A DNA stretch of 8,601 nt from Deltaproteobacteria bacterium. Its GTDB lineage: Bacteria > Desulfobacterota > Desulfobacteria > Desulfobacterales > Desulfosalsimonadaceae. The notes beneath the pieces were generated by a model, which worked only from the letters and a program-made list of their open reading frames with translations, searched no databases and had not been told where the DNA came from. Where the stretch lies: NCBI GenBank assembly GCA_024280875.1, contig JAJRPH010000350.1, forward strand, positions 1 through 8,601, written 5' to 3'. The position numbers and the translations under genes were made by a program. This document shows, piece after piece, positions 1 to 5,183 of the stretch (within the stretch, counting starts at the first letter, position 1; every line of letters starts with the position of its first letter).

Positions 1-75
1 CTCCGACAGGGTTTTTTGATGGAAAGTCATTTTATTCTGGCGGGGCTATTGGCCGGCCTGTGGGCTCTCATATAA
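1..75 (+). CDS. Possible 3' end of an upstream gene (partial, frame unresolved)
   Basis: Reading from base 1 gives 24 codons ending in TAA at 73-75, with a hydrophobic tail (HFILAGLLAGLWALI) that could be the last membrane segment of a protein starting outside the window. The stop lies directly against the left end of the palindromic repeat at 76, a common position for intergenic elements, and this mildly favours the frame. A second frame starting at base 3 is also open, to a TGA at 141-143, and would run through half of the repeat; its residues before the repeat are glycine-rich and hydrophilic. Too little is present to name a product or to exclude that neither frame is coding. Confidence 0.3.
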   Translation, partial: LRQGFLMESHFILAGLLAGLWALI

Positions 76-200
76 ATGGCATTGCTAAAAGTCCCATCTA
101 CTGCGTTGTAGCGATTTTTCAGGCACTCAAGATACGACTTGTATGATTTCGGGCCTGAAAAACCACTAGGCCTTGTATATGGAACTTTTAACTTCGCCAT
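76..200. repeat. 125-bp imperfect palindromic intergenic element
   Basis: The left arm (76-124) matches the reverse complement of the right arm (153-200) at about 35 of 48 aligned positions. The perfect blocks are ATGGC at the two tips, TAAAAGT inside them, and a 10-bp block TTTTTCAGGC next to the loop. The loop contains ATAC (132-135) and GTAT (141-144), centred on the same point (138) as the whole element. As RNA it would form a long hairpin on either strand. The layout resembles a palindromic repeat I recall as frequent between genes in Desulfobacterales genomes (hairpin arms beginning AAAGTCCCAT); that link is from memory and untested. It carries no gene of its own. Confidence 0.7.
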
Positions 201-261
201 TCAGTTAGCGGGATCATCAATATTGGTGAAACTTTTTTCTGTCTATCAGGCTTTGGTAAAG

Positions 262-302
262 CGTAGGCCGGATTAGCTCGAAGAGCGTAATCCTGTTTTT
301 TT
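262..302 (+). terminator. GGATTA-type hairpin followed by T7, possible terminator or REP-like element
   Basis: GGATTAGCTC (270-279) pairs with GAGCGTAATCC (283-293) across a GAA loop with one bulged G, and a run of seven T follows at 296-302. On the plus strand this has the shape of a Rho-independent terminator for whatever gene ends upstream. On the minus strand, downstream of plsY, the T-tract would come before the hairpin, so it is not a normal terminator for plsY. The core GGATTAGC...GCGTAATCC is a sequence I recognise as recurring between genes in many bacteria, so it may be a REP-like repeat serving as a terminator. Confidence 0.5.
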
Positions 303-329
303 GTTATTTCCATTACTTATACCTTCCAC

Positions 330-944
330 CTATTCTCCCCTAATCGTAGGTTCCGTTCCGTCGAATAATCTTTTGATATTGTCTTTATGGCGAAAAATAA
401 TGGCCAAAGAGATAATCAGCGCGCAACCAAAGGTGGCTGGTGATGGATTTAACCAGAGGACACTGATAGGAAGCATTGTGGCCGCTGCCAGTGACCCGGC
501 GGAAACGCGGTTTGAAATAACGGCGGTAATGAGAAATGCGGCAATTGAAATTGTCAGTGCAATGGGCGAAATGACCGCAAAACAGCCCGCAGCCGTCGCC
601 ACCCCTTTGCCACCGGTTTTAAATTTTAGATAAACGGGAAACAGGTGTCCGCAAAATGTTGAAATTGCGGTCAGCGCCATCCCAACTTCTTTTAATTCAT
701 TTTCATTTCCCGAACTGATCGCTAAAGCAATCAGCACTGGAATTGCCCCTTTTAAAACATCACAAGCCAATGTGGCGAGGCCTAAACCCCACCCGCCGGC
801 TCTTTTGGCATTGGTCGCACCGATATTCCCGCTTCCGATTTTTCGAAGATCCTGGGAGGTAAATATTTTTGCAAAGACCAGCCCAAAAGGAATGGAGCCA
901 AGCAAGTATGCGAAAATACAAAGATATATTATAGTAATTGCCAT
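330..944 (-). CDS. plsY: Glycerol-3-phosphate acyltransferase PlsY
   Basis: PlsY transfers the acyl group of acyl-phosphate (made by PlsX) to the sn-1 position of glycerol-3-phosphate, giving lysophosphatidic acid, the first membrane-bound step of phospholipid synthesis. The protein is 204 residues, normal for the family, and strongly hydrophobic with several membrane helices. The family's conserved motifs are all present: GSGNIGATN at 37-45, GGKGVAT at 111-117, SAGS at 148-151 and the C-terminal RHKDNIKRL at 185-193. The ATG start is supported by the ribosome-binding sequence AGGAG (complement of 956-960), 11 bases upstream. The gene is transcribed alone, divergently from the Smr gene across 157 bp. 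Nothing in the sequence suggests decay. Confidence 0.96.
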   Translation of the reverse strand: MAITIIYLCIFAYLLGSIPFGLVFAKIFTSQDLRKIGSGNIGATNAKRAGGWGLGLATLACDVLKGAIPVLIALAISSGNENELKEVGMALTAISTFCGHLFPVYLKFKTGGKGVATAAGCFAVISPIALTISIAAFLITAVISNRVSAGSLAAATMLPISVLWLNPSPATFGCALIISLAIIFRHKDNIKRLFDGTEPTIRGE

Positions 945-1090
945 GTATTATGTCACTCCTCTGTCATTGCGCGGGAAGTATCGATCCCTTGACTAATTTC
1001 TCGTGTCTGTCTCGTTAAATTATGATAGCAATAATAAATAACCAACCTTGAGATAAAGATCAAGAATCATGAAATAACCAAATTCCTGGT

Positions 1091-1101
1091 AAGGAATCCT
1101 T
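1091..1101 (+). promoter_or_regulatory. Ribosome-binding site that sets a TTG start, inside small palindromes
   Basis: AAGGA (1091-1095) lies 6 bases ahead of the TTG at 1102. It fixes the start of the Smr gene, because the only nearby upstream ATG (at 1069) runs into a stop after two codons. The site lies inside the odd palindrome AAGGAATCCTT (1091-1101), and its GGAAT (1093-1097) can also pair with ATTCC at 1082-1086. Either pairing would partly hide the site, but both stems are only about 5 bp, so regulation is speculative. Confidence 0.5.
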
Positions 1102-1371
1102 TTGGAACCAATAGAAATACCCATAGACGGGGTCCTGGATCTGCATACGTTCAACCCCAAAGAAGTCAAACCGCTGCTGTATGACTATATCGCCGCCTGC
1201 CGTGAAAAAAAGATTCTTTCCCTGCGGATTATTCATGGCAAGGGAACCGGTGTATTGAAAAAACGGGTACAGGGGATTTTAAAAGCACATCCGGATGTAC
1301 TTTTTTTTACTGATGCGCCTCCGCAAGCCGGGGGATGGGGGGCAACATTGGTGGAATTGGAAAAGATATAA
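1102..1371 (+). CDS. Stand-alone Smr-domain protein
   Basis: This 89-residue protein is essentially one Smr domain, the small domain found at the C-terminus of MutS2 and as free-standing proteins; characterised members bind or nick DNA or cleave RNA. The signature elements appear in order: LDLHTFNPKEV from residue 12 (the LDLH motif), IIHGKGTG at 43-50 (the HGKG motif) and GGWGATLVEL at 77-86. It has no MutS2 ATPase part and no long N-terminal extension, so its substrate cannot be told. Translation begins at TTG with AAGGA 6 bases upstream. The stop is 3 bases before the MFS gene, indicating one transcript. I see no functional link between the two products. Confidence 0.85.
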   Translation: MEPIEIPIDGVLDLHTFNPKEVKPLLYDYIAACREKKILSLRIIHGKGTGVLKKRVQGILKAHPDVLFFTDAPPQAGGWGATLVELEKI

Positions 1372-1374
1372 TAG

Positions 1375-2562
1375 ATGGAAAAAATTGATAAAAAAATATT
1401 TACTGCTCTGTTTTTTTCCTTGTTTGCGGCAGTCACCGGGGTCGGTATTGTTGTCCCTCTGCTTCCGGTATATGCCCACAGCCTGGGAGCCAGCGGATTC
1501 TATATCGCGCTGATTTTCGGCGGTTTTTCGTTGACCCGGACGTTTTTTCTTCCCTGGTTCGGAAAATTATCCGATCAGAAAGGGCGGAAACCGTTTATCA
1601 CATTCGGGCTTTTTTCTTATTTTATCATTTCTGTGGCATTTATTTTTTTTCAGGACATCAAAGGCCTGGTCTTGCTCAGGGCAATTCAGGGGATTGCTTC
1701 GGCCATGATCATGCCCGTGGCCCAGGCCTATATAGGGGACATTACCCCAAAAGGCAAAGAAGGCATTTCCATGGGAATGTTTAATATGTCGGTGTTTATC
1801 GGTCTGAGCATCGGACCGCTGCTGGGGGGCGGCATCAAGGATTATTTCAGTCTCCAGACTGCCTTTGGTGCGATGGCGGCATTGTCTTTTGCCGCATTTT
1901 GTTTAAGTTTTTTCTTTTTGCCACCCACGCAGAAGGAACAAACCGTTATTCGGGATTATCAGCCCACGCCATGGAGGCGCCTGAGGCGGGATCGGGATAT
2001 TGTCTGTATTTCGTTTTTCAGATTTGTGTATACTACCTGTATTGGGATTATCTGGGGATTTCTACCGGTTTACGGTGATATGAAGTTTGCGCTGTCGAGT
2101 TCATCCATTGGTATTCTGGTGGTGTTGGGAGTTTCAATCAGCGGATTGATGCATATTCCCATGGGGGTGCTCGCTGACAGGATGGATAAGCGGATACTGA
2201 TTATTACCGGCGGGTTGATCACTGTTGTTGCCATGTCACTGGTGGGAAAGGCGGAAGGATTCTGGGGGTTGTTCTCGGCAAACGTCATCTTCGGCATCGG
2301 CGGTGGGATTTCCATGCCCGCCCTGATGGCGTTAGCGGTTATCCGCGGCAATAAAACCGAAGCAATGGGCGCGGTCATGTCCCTAATCACGGTTGCCCAT
2401 AGCCTGGGGATGCTGTGCGGATCCCTGTTAGCAGGCATCATTATGGATATTTTTAATCTACAGTATGCGTTTTATATAGGGGCTTTCATTATGGCTGCGG
2501 GAACCCTCTTTTTTATTATAGGAATGTCTACAGAAAAGCGAACTGTTACAAAGGTGAATTGA
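1375..2562 (+). CDS. MFS transporter, probable drug/proton antiporter (DHA1-like)
   Basis: An inner-membrane permease of 395 residues with the hydrophobicity pattern of a 12-helix major facilitator. In the first half, GKLSDQKGRKPF (63-74) is the MFS motif A loop between helices 2 and 3, LLRAIQGIASA (100-110) corresponds to motif B, and GLSIGPLLGG (143-152) to the exporter-type motif C. GVLADRMDKR (264-273) is the matching loop of the second half. A charged cytoplasmic stretch near 185-210 separates the halves. The exporter-type motifs point to efflux by proton exchange, but the substrate cannot be read from sequence. It starts 3 bases after the Smr stop and ends 6 bases before the SatD-like gene, so the three are probably co-transcribed; the SatD-like protein is a candidate local regulator. 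Confidence 0.9.
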   Translation: MEKIDKKIFTALFFSLFAAVTGVGIVVPLLPVYAHSLGASGFYIALIFGGFSLTRTFFLPWFGKLSDQKGRKPFITFGLFSYFIISVAFIFFQDIKGLVLLRAIQGIASAMIMPVAQAYIGDITPKGKEGISMGMFNMSVFIGLSIGPLLGGGIKDYFSLQTAFGAMAALSFAAFCLSFFFLPPTQKEQTVIRDYQPTPWRRLRRDRDIVCISFFRFVYTTCIGIIWGFLPVYGDMKFALSSSSIGILVVLGVSISGLMHIPMGVLADRMDKRILIITGGLITVVAMSLVGKAEGFWGLFSANVIFGIGGGISMPALMALAVIRGNKTEAMGAVMSLITVAHSLGMLCGSLLAGIIMDIFNLQYAFYIGAFIMAAGTLFFIIGMSTEKRTVTKVN

Positions 2563-2568
2563 TATTTT

Positions 2569-3261
2569 ATGAAGACTGCTCCGGAAAAAATTTATGCCGT
2601 GATAACCGGTGATTTTATCGGGTTTTCAGATTTACCGGCAGAAGTGCGACAGAACATGTATTTTATTCTGAAAAAATGTGGGACTGCCCTGTCAGAGGCA
2701 TTCCCAGGGATCATGCCCTATGAAGTGGATGTGTTTCGGGGCGACGGGTGGCAGGTACTGTTGACGGATGCAGTTTTTTCTCTGCGGGCCGCTCTGTATT
2801 TCCGGGCATATATTAAGGCCCATTCTCATGGAAAAAACCCTGAACAAAATTCTGAACAAAAAATTGATTCGCGGCTGGCAATCGGTGTCGGCCCCATTGA
2901 TTATGTGCCGGACAACCGGGTGTCTGCCGGAGATGGGGCTGCGTTTCGTCTGTCCGGGAAAATGATTGAACAAATGACTTCTCCCAAATTCGGGACCATG
3001 CGGTTAGCGATGAGCGGATTTGATGAAGCGGATCTTCTTGACGGTATTGTCAGAATGTCAGGCGCGTTTGCCGATTTTTGGACGGATAAGCAGTCGCTGG
3101 CCATGACCGGGGCATTGCAGGGATGGACCAGAAAACAGATCGGCGGGCTCTGGAAAGATACGATTTCGCCCCAGGCTGTTGGCAAACATCTGGATCGGGC
3201 CAATTGGTATGCGGTGGACCATGGCTTGAGGGCTTTTGAAGGCGCAATGTTGAAACTGTGA
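2569..3261 (+). CDS. SatD-like protein: cyclase-like domain plus C-terminal helix-turn-helix
   Basis: A predicted soluble protein of 230 residues. The N-terminal part follows the pattern of class III nucleotide cyclase folds: VITGDFIGF (11-19) resembles the first metal-binding strand, with Asp15; VFRGDGWQVLL (55-65) resembles the second, with Asp59; RLAIGVGPI (102-110) and the SAGDGAAFRLSGK stretch (119-131) fit the later core strands. The order also fits the SatD family as I remember it (GDxxxS at the start, GDEFQ-like motif, then an ADGPA-like motif). The transition-state Asn/Arg pattern of true cyclases is not evident, so catalysis is doubtful. Residues about 174-224 (Q-x-L-A, W-T-R-K-Q-I, S-P-Q-A-V-G-K-H-L) look like a helix-turn-helix. 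It lies 6 bases after the MFS gene, and AAGGTG upstream may be its ribosome site. A ligand-sensing regulator is my inference. Confidence 0.6.
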   Translation: MKTAPEKIYAVITGDFIGFSDLPAEVRQNMYFILKKCGTALSEAFPGIMPYEVDVFRGDGWQVLLTDAVFSLRAALYFRAYIKAHSHGKNPEQNSEQKIDSRLAIGVGPIDYVPDNRVSAGDGAAFRLSGKMIEQMTSPKFGTMRLAMSGFDEADLLDGIVRMSGAFADFWTDKQSLAMTGALQGWTRKQIGGLWKDTISPQAVGKHLDRANWYAVDHGLRAFEGAMLKL

Positions 3262-3304
3262 TAGCACTTGCAGGGTTCGTTTTACGCACCGGAATGAGTG
3301 ACGT

Positions 3305-3364
3305 TTTAATAATTGAATCAGAATTCAGCATTCGATGTTGGATGTTCTCGTTTTCGTTCCCACA
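3305..3364. repeat. Low-complexity intergenic repeat-like segment (GATGTT units)
   Basis: The 157 bp between the two converging gene clusters contain no credible gene or terminator. Positions 3321-3361 run from GAATTCAGCATTCGATG through two GATGTT units (3334-3339 and 3341-3346) to a TCGTTTTCGTTCCC stretch. Sequences of this type (CATTCGATGTTGGATGTTC) recur between genes in various bacterial genomes as I remember, so this may be one degenerate copy of a dispersed repeat. With only one copy in the window this cannot be tested here. Confidence 0.3.
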
Positions 3365-3418
3365 GTCCCTTGGAATGCATACCGGAGATAGAAGCGGGCA
3401 CGTTTCAACCATCTATGA

Positions 3419-3919
3419 TTACCTCTCCAGTACATCAACTCCCTTAATGCCCGTAAATAGCCATTCGTTATCGATTTTATCGAGAGTGCATTCTGCTTCA
3501 TGGACTTCATCCACCGGTTCGCCGGAGATGGTGGTGGCTTTAAAAACTGCGGTCAATTCCACTATCGACGTATCTTTAGTTGGAAATTGAATTTGAAAAT
3601 CATAAAATTTTATTGTTATTTTTTTGTATCGGGTTCGGGCGAAAAGGACGTGTGGGGAGATTCCATTACGGGGAAATGTTTTATCCACTGAATATGACGG
3701 TATTTGAATGCGGACTGATCCGGTAAACAATTGTTCAATTGCATGTGCTTTTTTTGCAGCGATTAAATTGTGTTCGTCACCATTCTTTTCTACTCTTTCA
3801 GCAAGTTTATGGAAATTTTTTTTAATTTTGGCCTCATCGGTTTGAAAAAACAGAAAAAAAACAATAACAGCGCCGGCAATAAGCAGTGCGGCAATGACCA
3901 TATTTTTTTGATTTATCAT
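3419..3919 (-). CDS. Membrane-anchored protein, NTF2-like in appearance, function unknown
   Basis: A protein of 166 residues with one hydrophobic segment at about 7-25 followed by a soluble region, suggesting a signal anchor with the rest in the periplasm. The soluble part begins with charged helices (DEAKIKKNFHKLAERVEK, then IAAKKAHAIEQLF) and continues with alternating strands ending in ECTLDKIDNEWLFTGIKGV. A helical start followed by a curved sheet closing on an ELxxxFxxx...WLF pattern is typical of NTF2-like folds; this is a pattern judgement, not a motif match. The ATG overlaps the TGA of the signal peptidase remnant by 4 bases (ATGA), so translation was probably coupled to that gene. 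The only ribosome-site candidate is a weak AAGAG, so loss of a working upstream gene could reduce its expression. Confidence 0.7.
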   Translation of the reverse strand: MINQKNMVIAALLIAGAVIVFFLFFQTDEAKIKKNFHKLAERVEKNGDEHNLIAAKKAHAIEQLFTGSVRIQIPSYSVDKTFPRNGISPHVLFARTRYKKITIKFYDFQIQFPTKDTSIVELTAVFKATTISGEPVDEVHEAECTLDKIDNEWLFTGIKGVDVLER

Positions 3920-4158
3920 AAGGGGACTCTTGTGATCCGGTTAATCGGTGTTTGTCCGAAATCATGCCTTTCCATGGGAACGTTTCTGTTGTCTCCCACC
4001 AGATAAACATAGTCCTTTTTCACAATCCGGGGAGCAAGGTTCCATTCTTTTCGAATGGTTACATACGGTTCATCAATTTTCTCGCCGTTGATAAATAGAA
4101 ACCCTTTTTTAAACGCAATGGTTTCTCCTTCCAATGCAACAATACGTTTTAACAGCAT
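3916..4158 (-). pseudogene. Signal peptidase I (S26) remnant, N-terminus missing
   Basis: The 80 codons match the C-terminal part of a type I signal peptidase, which cleaves signal peptides outside the inner membrane using a Ser/Lys pair. LLKRIVALEGE (2-11) contains the region of the general-base lysine (Lys4), followed by FINGEKIDEPYV (22-33) and VGDNRNVPMERHDFGQ (54-69), which holds the conserved GDNR box. The membrane anchor and the nucleophilic serine motif (SxSMxPTL type), which should lie some tens of residues upstream, are absent. The reading frame goes back only 9 codons to the TAA that ends the NRDE gene. No Shine-Dalgarno sequence precedes the ATG, only a T8A8 tract. It therefore looks like a gene that lost its 5' half. 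A deliberately short regulatory form is less likely. Confidence 0.75.
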
Positions 4159-4165
4159 GACATGA

Positions 4166-4181
4166 TTTTTTTTAAAAAAAA
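4166..4181. other. T8A8 homopolymer palindrome at the remnant junction
   Basis: Eight T followed by eight A form a perfect 16-bp palindrome between the stop codon of the NRDE gene and the signal peptidase remnant. It lies where the ribosome-binding site of the remnant should be. Homopolymer tracts favour slippage and recombination, so this may mark the deletion junction. It is not a GC-rich terminator. Confidence 0.6.
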
Positions 4182-4185
4182 TAAA

Positions 4186-4965
4186 TTATTCTGTTATTTT
4201 TATATTAAACTCACGTGTTTCTTCTATGCTCGGGCTATCCTCTTGGGATTTATATGTCCGTTCTATAAACGTCATCTGGCCGGAAGGTTCCGCAAGAATC
4301 ACCGCAGAAGAACGGGTTCCGTAAATATCGCTGAAAACAAATACCGAAGACAGGATGCGTTCCCATTCCAGGCCCACGCCCGTATCCGGCAGTGTGTCGT
4401 CCGGCGGGCGGTTTTTGTCCGTCAGCACCTGAAAAATATCTTCCGGGTCAACCGGAGCACTCCTGTGACAGATATTCTGCATTCCTGACATTGTTTTTAC
4501 AGTTTTCGGCCAAGGGGTATCCATGAGGTGGTTGCTGATAACATGAATACCGGGTTCAATTTTTACGATCTCATTTTTTTTGTTTGAATACCACCACAAC
4601 TCATGGATGTCACCGACAACCAGATTGAATCCGTTATATTTTTTCCCGGAATTTTTAATGGCTTGAAGGTAATCCTCGGGATCTTGATTTGAGACAAGAA
4701 AATTGCTGACCAGAAGCCCTCTGGAAGGCGCATGGAGATCTGCTAATGCCGGTTCCCGAAAATTGGTAATGGCAGCAAAGCGCCCGGTTTTAGTAATCCC
4801 CAGCCAGGTGCCGTTTTGTTCAAGGTCTCTTCCAGCCAGAATGTCCGGATGATCCTGCCAGAATGCAAGCGGGGCCGTGGGACGATGGTAAAATTCATCC
4901 CGGTTGGCGGCAATGATCAGCGGGTAGAGCGGGTGAATTCGGGTTGCGATTGCGATCAAACACAT
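4186..4965 (-). CDS. NRDE/TANGO2 family protein
   Basis: A 259-residue protein of the NRDE family, related to eukaryotic TANGO2. It begins MCLIAIA, with the cysteine at position 2 conserved in the family, as expected for an Ntn-hydrolase-like fold whose nucleophile is exposed after removal of Met1. The name-giving ANRDEF motif is at residues 20-25, followed by RPTAPLAFW, ILAGRDLEQNGTWLGIT and GRFAAITNFREP, all characteristic. The C-terminal part contains FVFSDIYGTRSSAVIL, the usual end of the domain. Length is normal and there is no signal peptide, so it should be cytoplasmic. The biochemical role is not established; TANGO2 has been linked to lipid and heme metabolism. Despite a weak ribosome site, the MCL start is secure because Cys2 must be N-terminal. 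It heads a minus-strand cluster with the signal peptidase remnant. Confidence 0.92.
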   Translation of the reverse strand: MCLIAIATRIHPLYPLIIAANRDEFYHRPTAPLAFWQDHPDILAGRDLEQNGTWLGITKTGRFAAITNFREPALADLHAPSRGLLVSNFLVSNQDPEDYLQAIKNSGKKYNGFNLVVGDIHELWWYSNKKNEIVKIEPGIHVISNHLMDTPWPKTVKTMSGMQNICHRSAPVDPEDIFQVLTDKNRPPDDTLPDTGVGLEWERILSSVFVFSDIYGTRSSAVILAEPSGQMTFIERTYKSQEDSPSIEETREFNIKITE

Positions 4966-5045
4966 AAGTTTTCAAGAATTTAGCCGGTTAAAACGATTCA
5001 TGGTAAAAGTTTGTTTTGAAATTAATTTTATATTATAAAAATAAA

Positions 5046-5055
5046 GACTTAAGTC
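5046..5055. promoter_or_regulatory. 10-bp palindrome GACTTAAGTC upstream of the thiolase promoter
   Basis: A perfect palindrome lies about 35 bases before the likely -35 box of the thiolase promoter and on the far side from the coding start. Its size suits a dimeric regulator's operator, and acyl-CoA genes are often controlled by such regulators. Only one copy is visible and the region is AT-rich, so chance is quite possible. Confidence 0.2.
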
Positions 5056-5089
5056 ATTTCAAGGATTCAATGTTGCATGTGGTTTATTC

Positions 5090-5118
5090 TTGTGTTTTAA
5101 AATGGTGTTTGATACAAT
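5090..5118 (+). promoter_or_regulatory. Probable sigma-70-type promoter for the thiolase gene
   Basis: TTGTGT (5090-5095) and TACAAT (5113-5118) are separated by exactly 17 bases. The -10 box matches the consensus at 5 of 6 positions and the -35 box keeps TTG. Transcription would start near 5125, leaving an AT-rich leader of about 60 bases before the ribosome site GGGAGG (5170-5175), which lies 8 bases from the ATG. The rest of the 4966-5183 intergenic region shows no gene or RNA. Confidence 0.45.
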
Positions 5119-5183
5119 AAATAATTTATCTGAAAACATAATTTTATCTAAATTATAATAATTATATCAGGGAGGATTCTCAT

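Noticed and set aside
301..633. Open frame of 110 codons on the plus strand
   Set aside because: It lies antisense inside plsY, whose motifs are complete, and has no recognisable domain.
989..1026. TTGACT (989-994) with TATGAT (1021-1026) as a promoter for the Smr cluster
   Set aside because: The 26-base spacer is far too long for sigma-70. No better pair is evident in the 945-1101 gap on either strand.
2070..2441. Open frame of 123 codons on the minus strand
   Set aside because: It is a shadow of the MFS gene, rich in Pro, Ser and Ile as expected from antisense of membrane helices.
2840..2864. Tandem near-duplicate of TGAACAAAAT within the SatD-like gene
   Set aside because: It is only a two-unit, in-frame, roughly 12-bp duplication in a surface linker (PEQNSEQK), with no sign of a larger repeat.
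3262..3418. Bidirectional terminator between converging clusters
   Set aside because: No GC-rich hairpin with a T-tract was found on either strand.
3258..3590. Plus-strand frame crossing the gap between converging clusters
   Set aside because: It overlaps the minus-strand NTF2-like gene, has no domain, and its residues derive from the repeat-like spacer.
4162..4488. Plus-strand frame of 108 codons
   Set aside because: It lies antisense to the NRDE gene and begins in the T8A8 tract.
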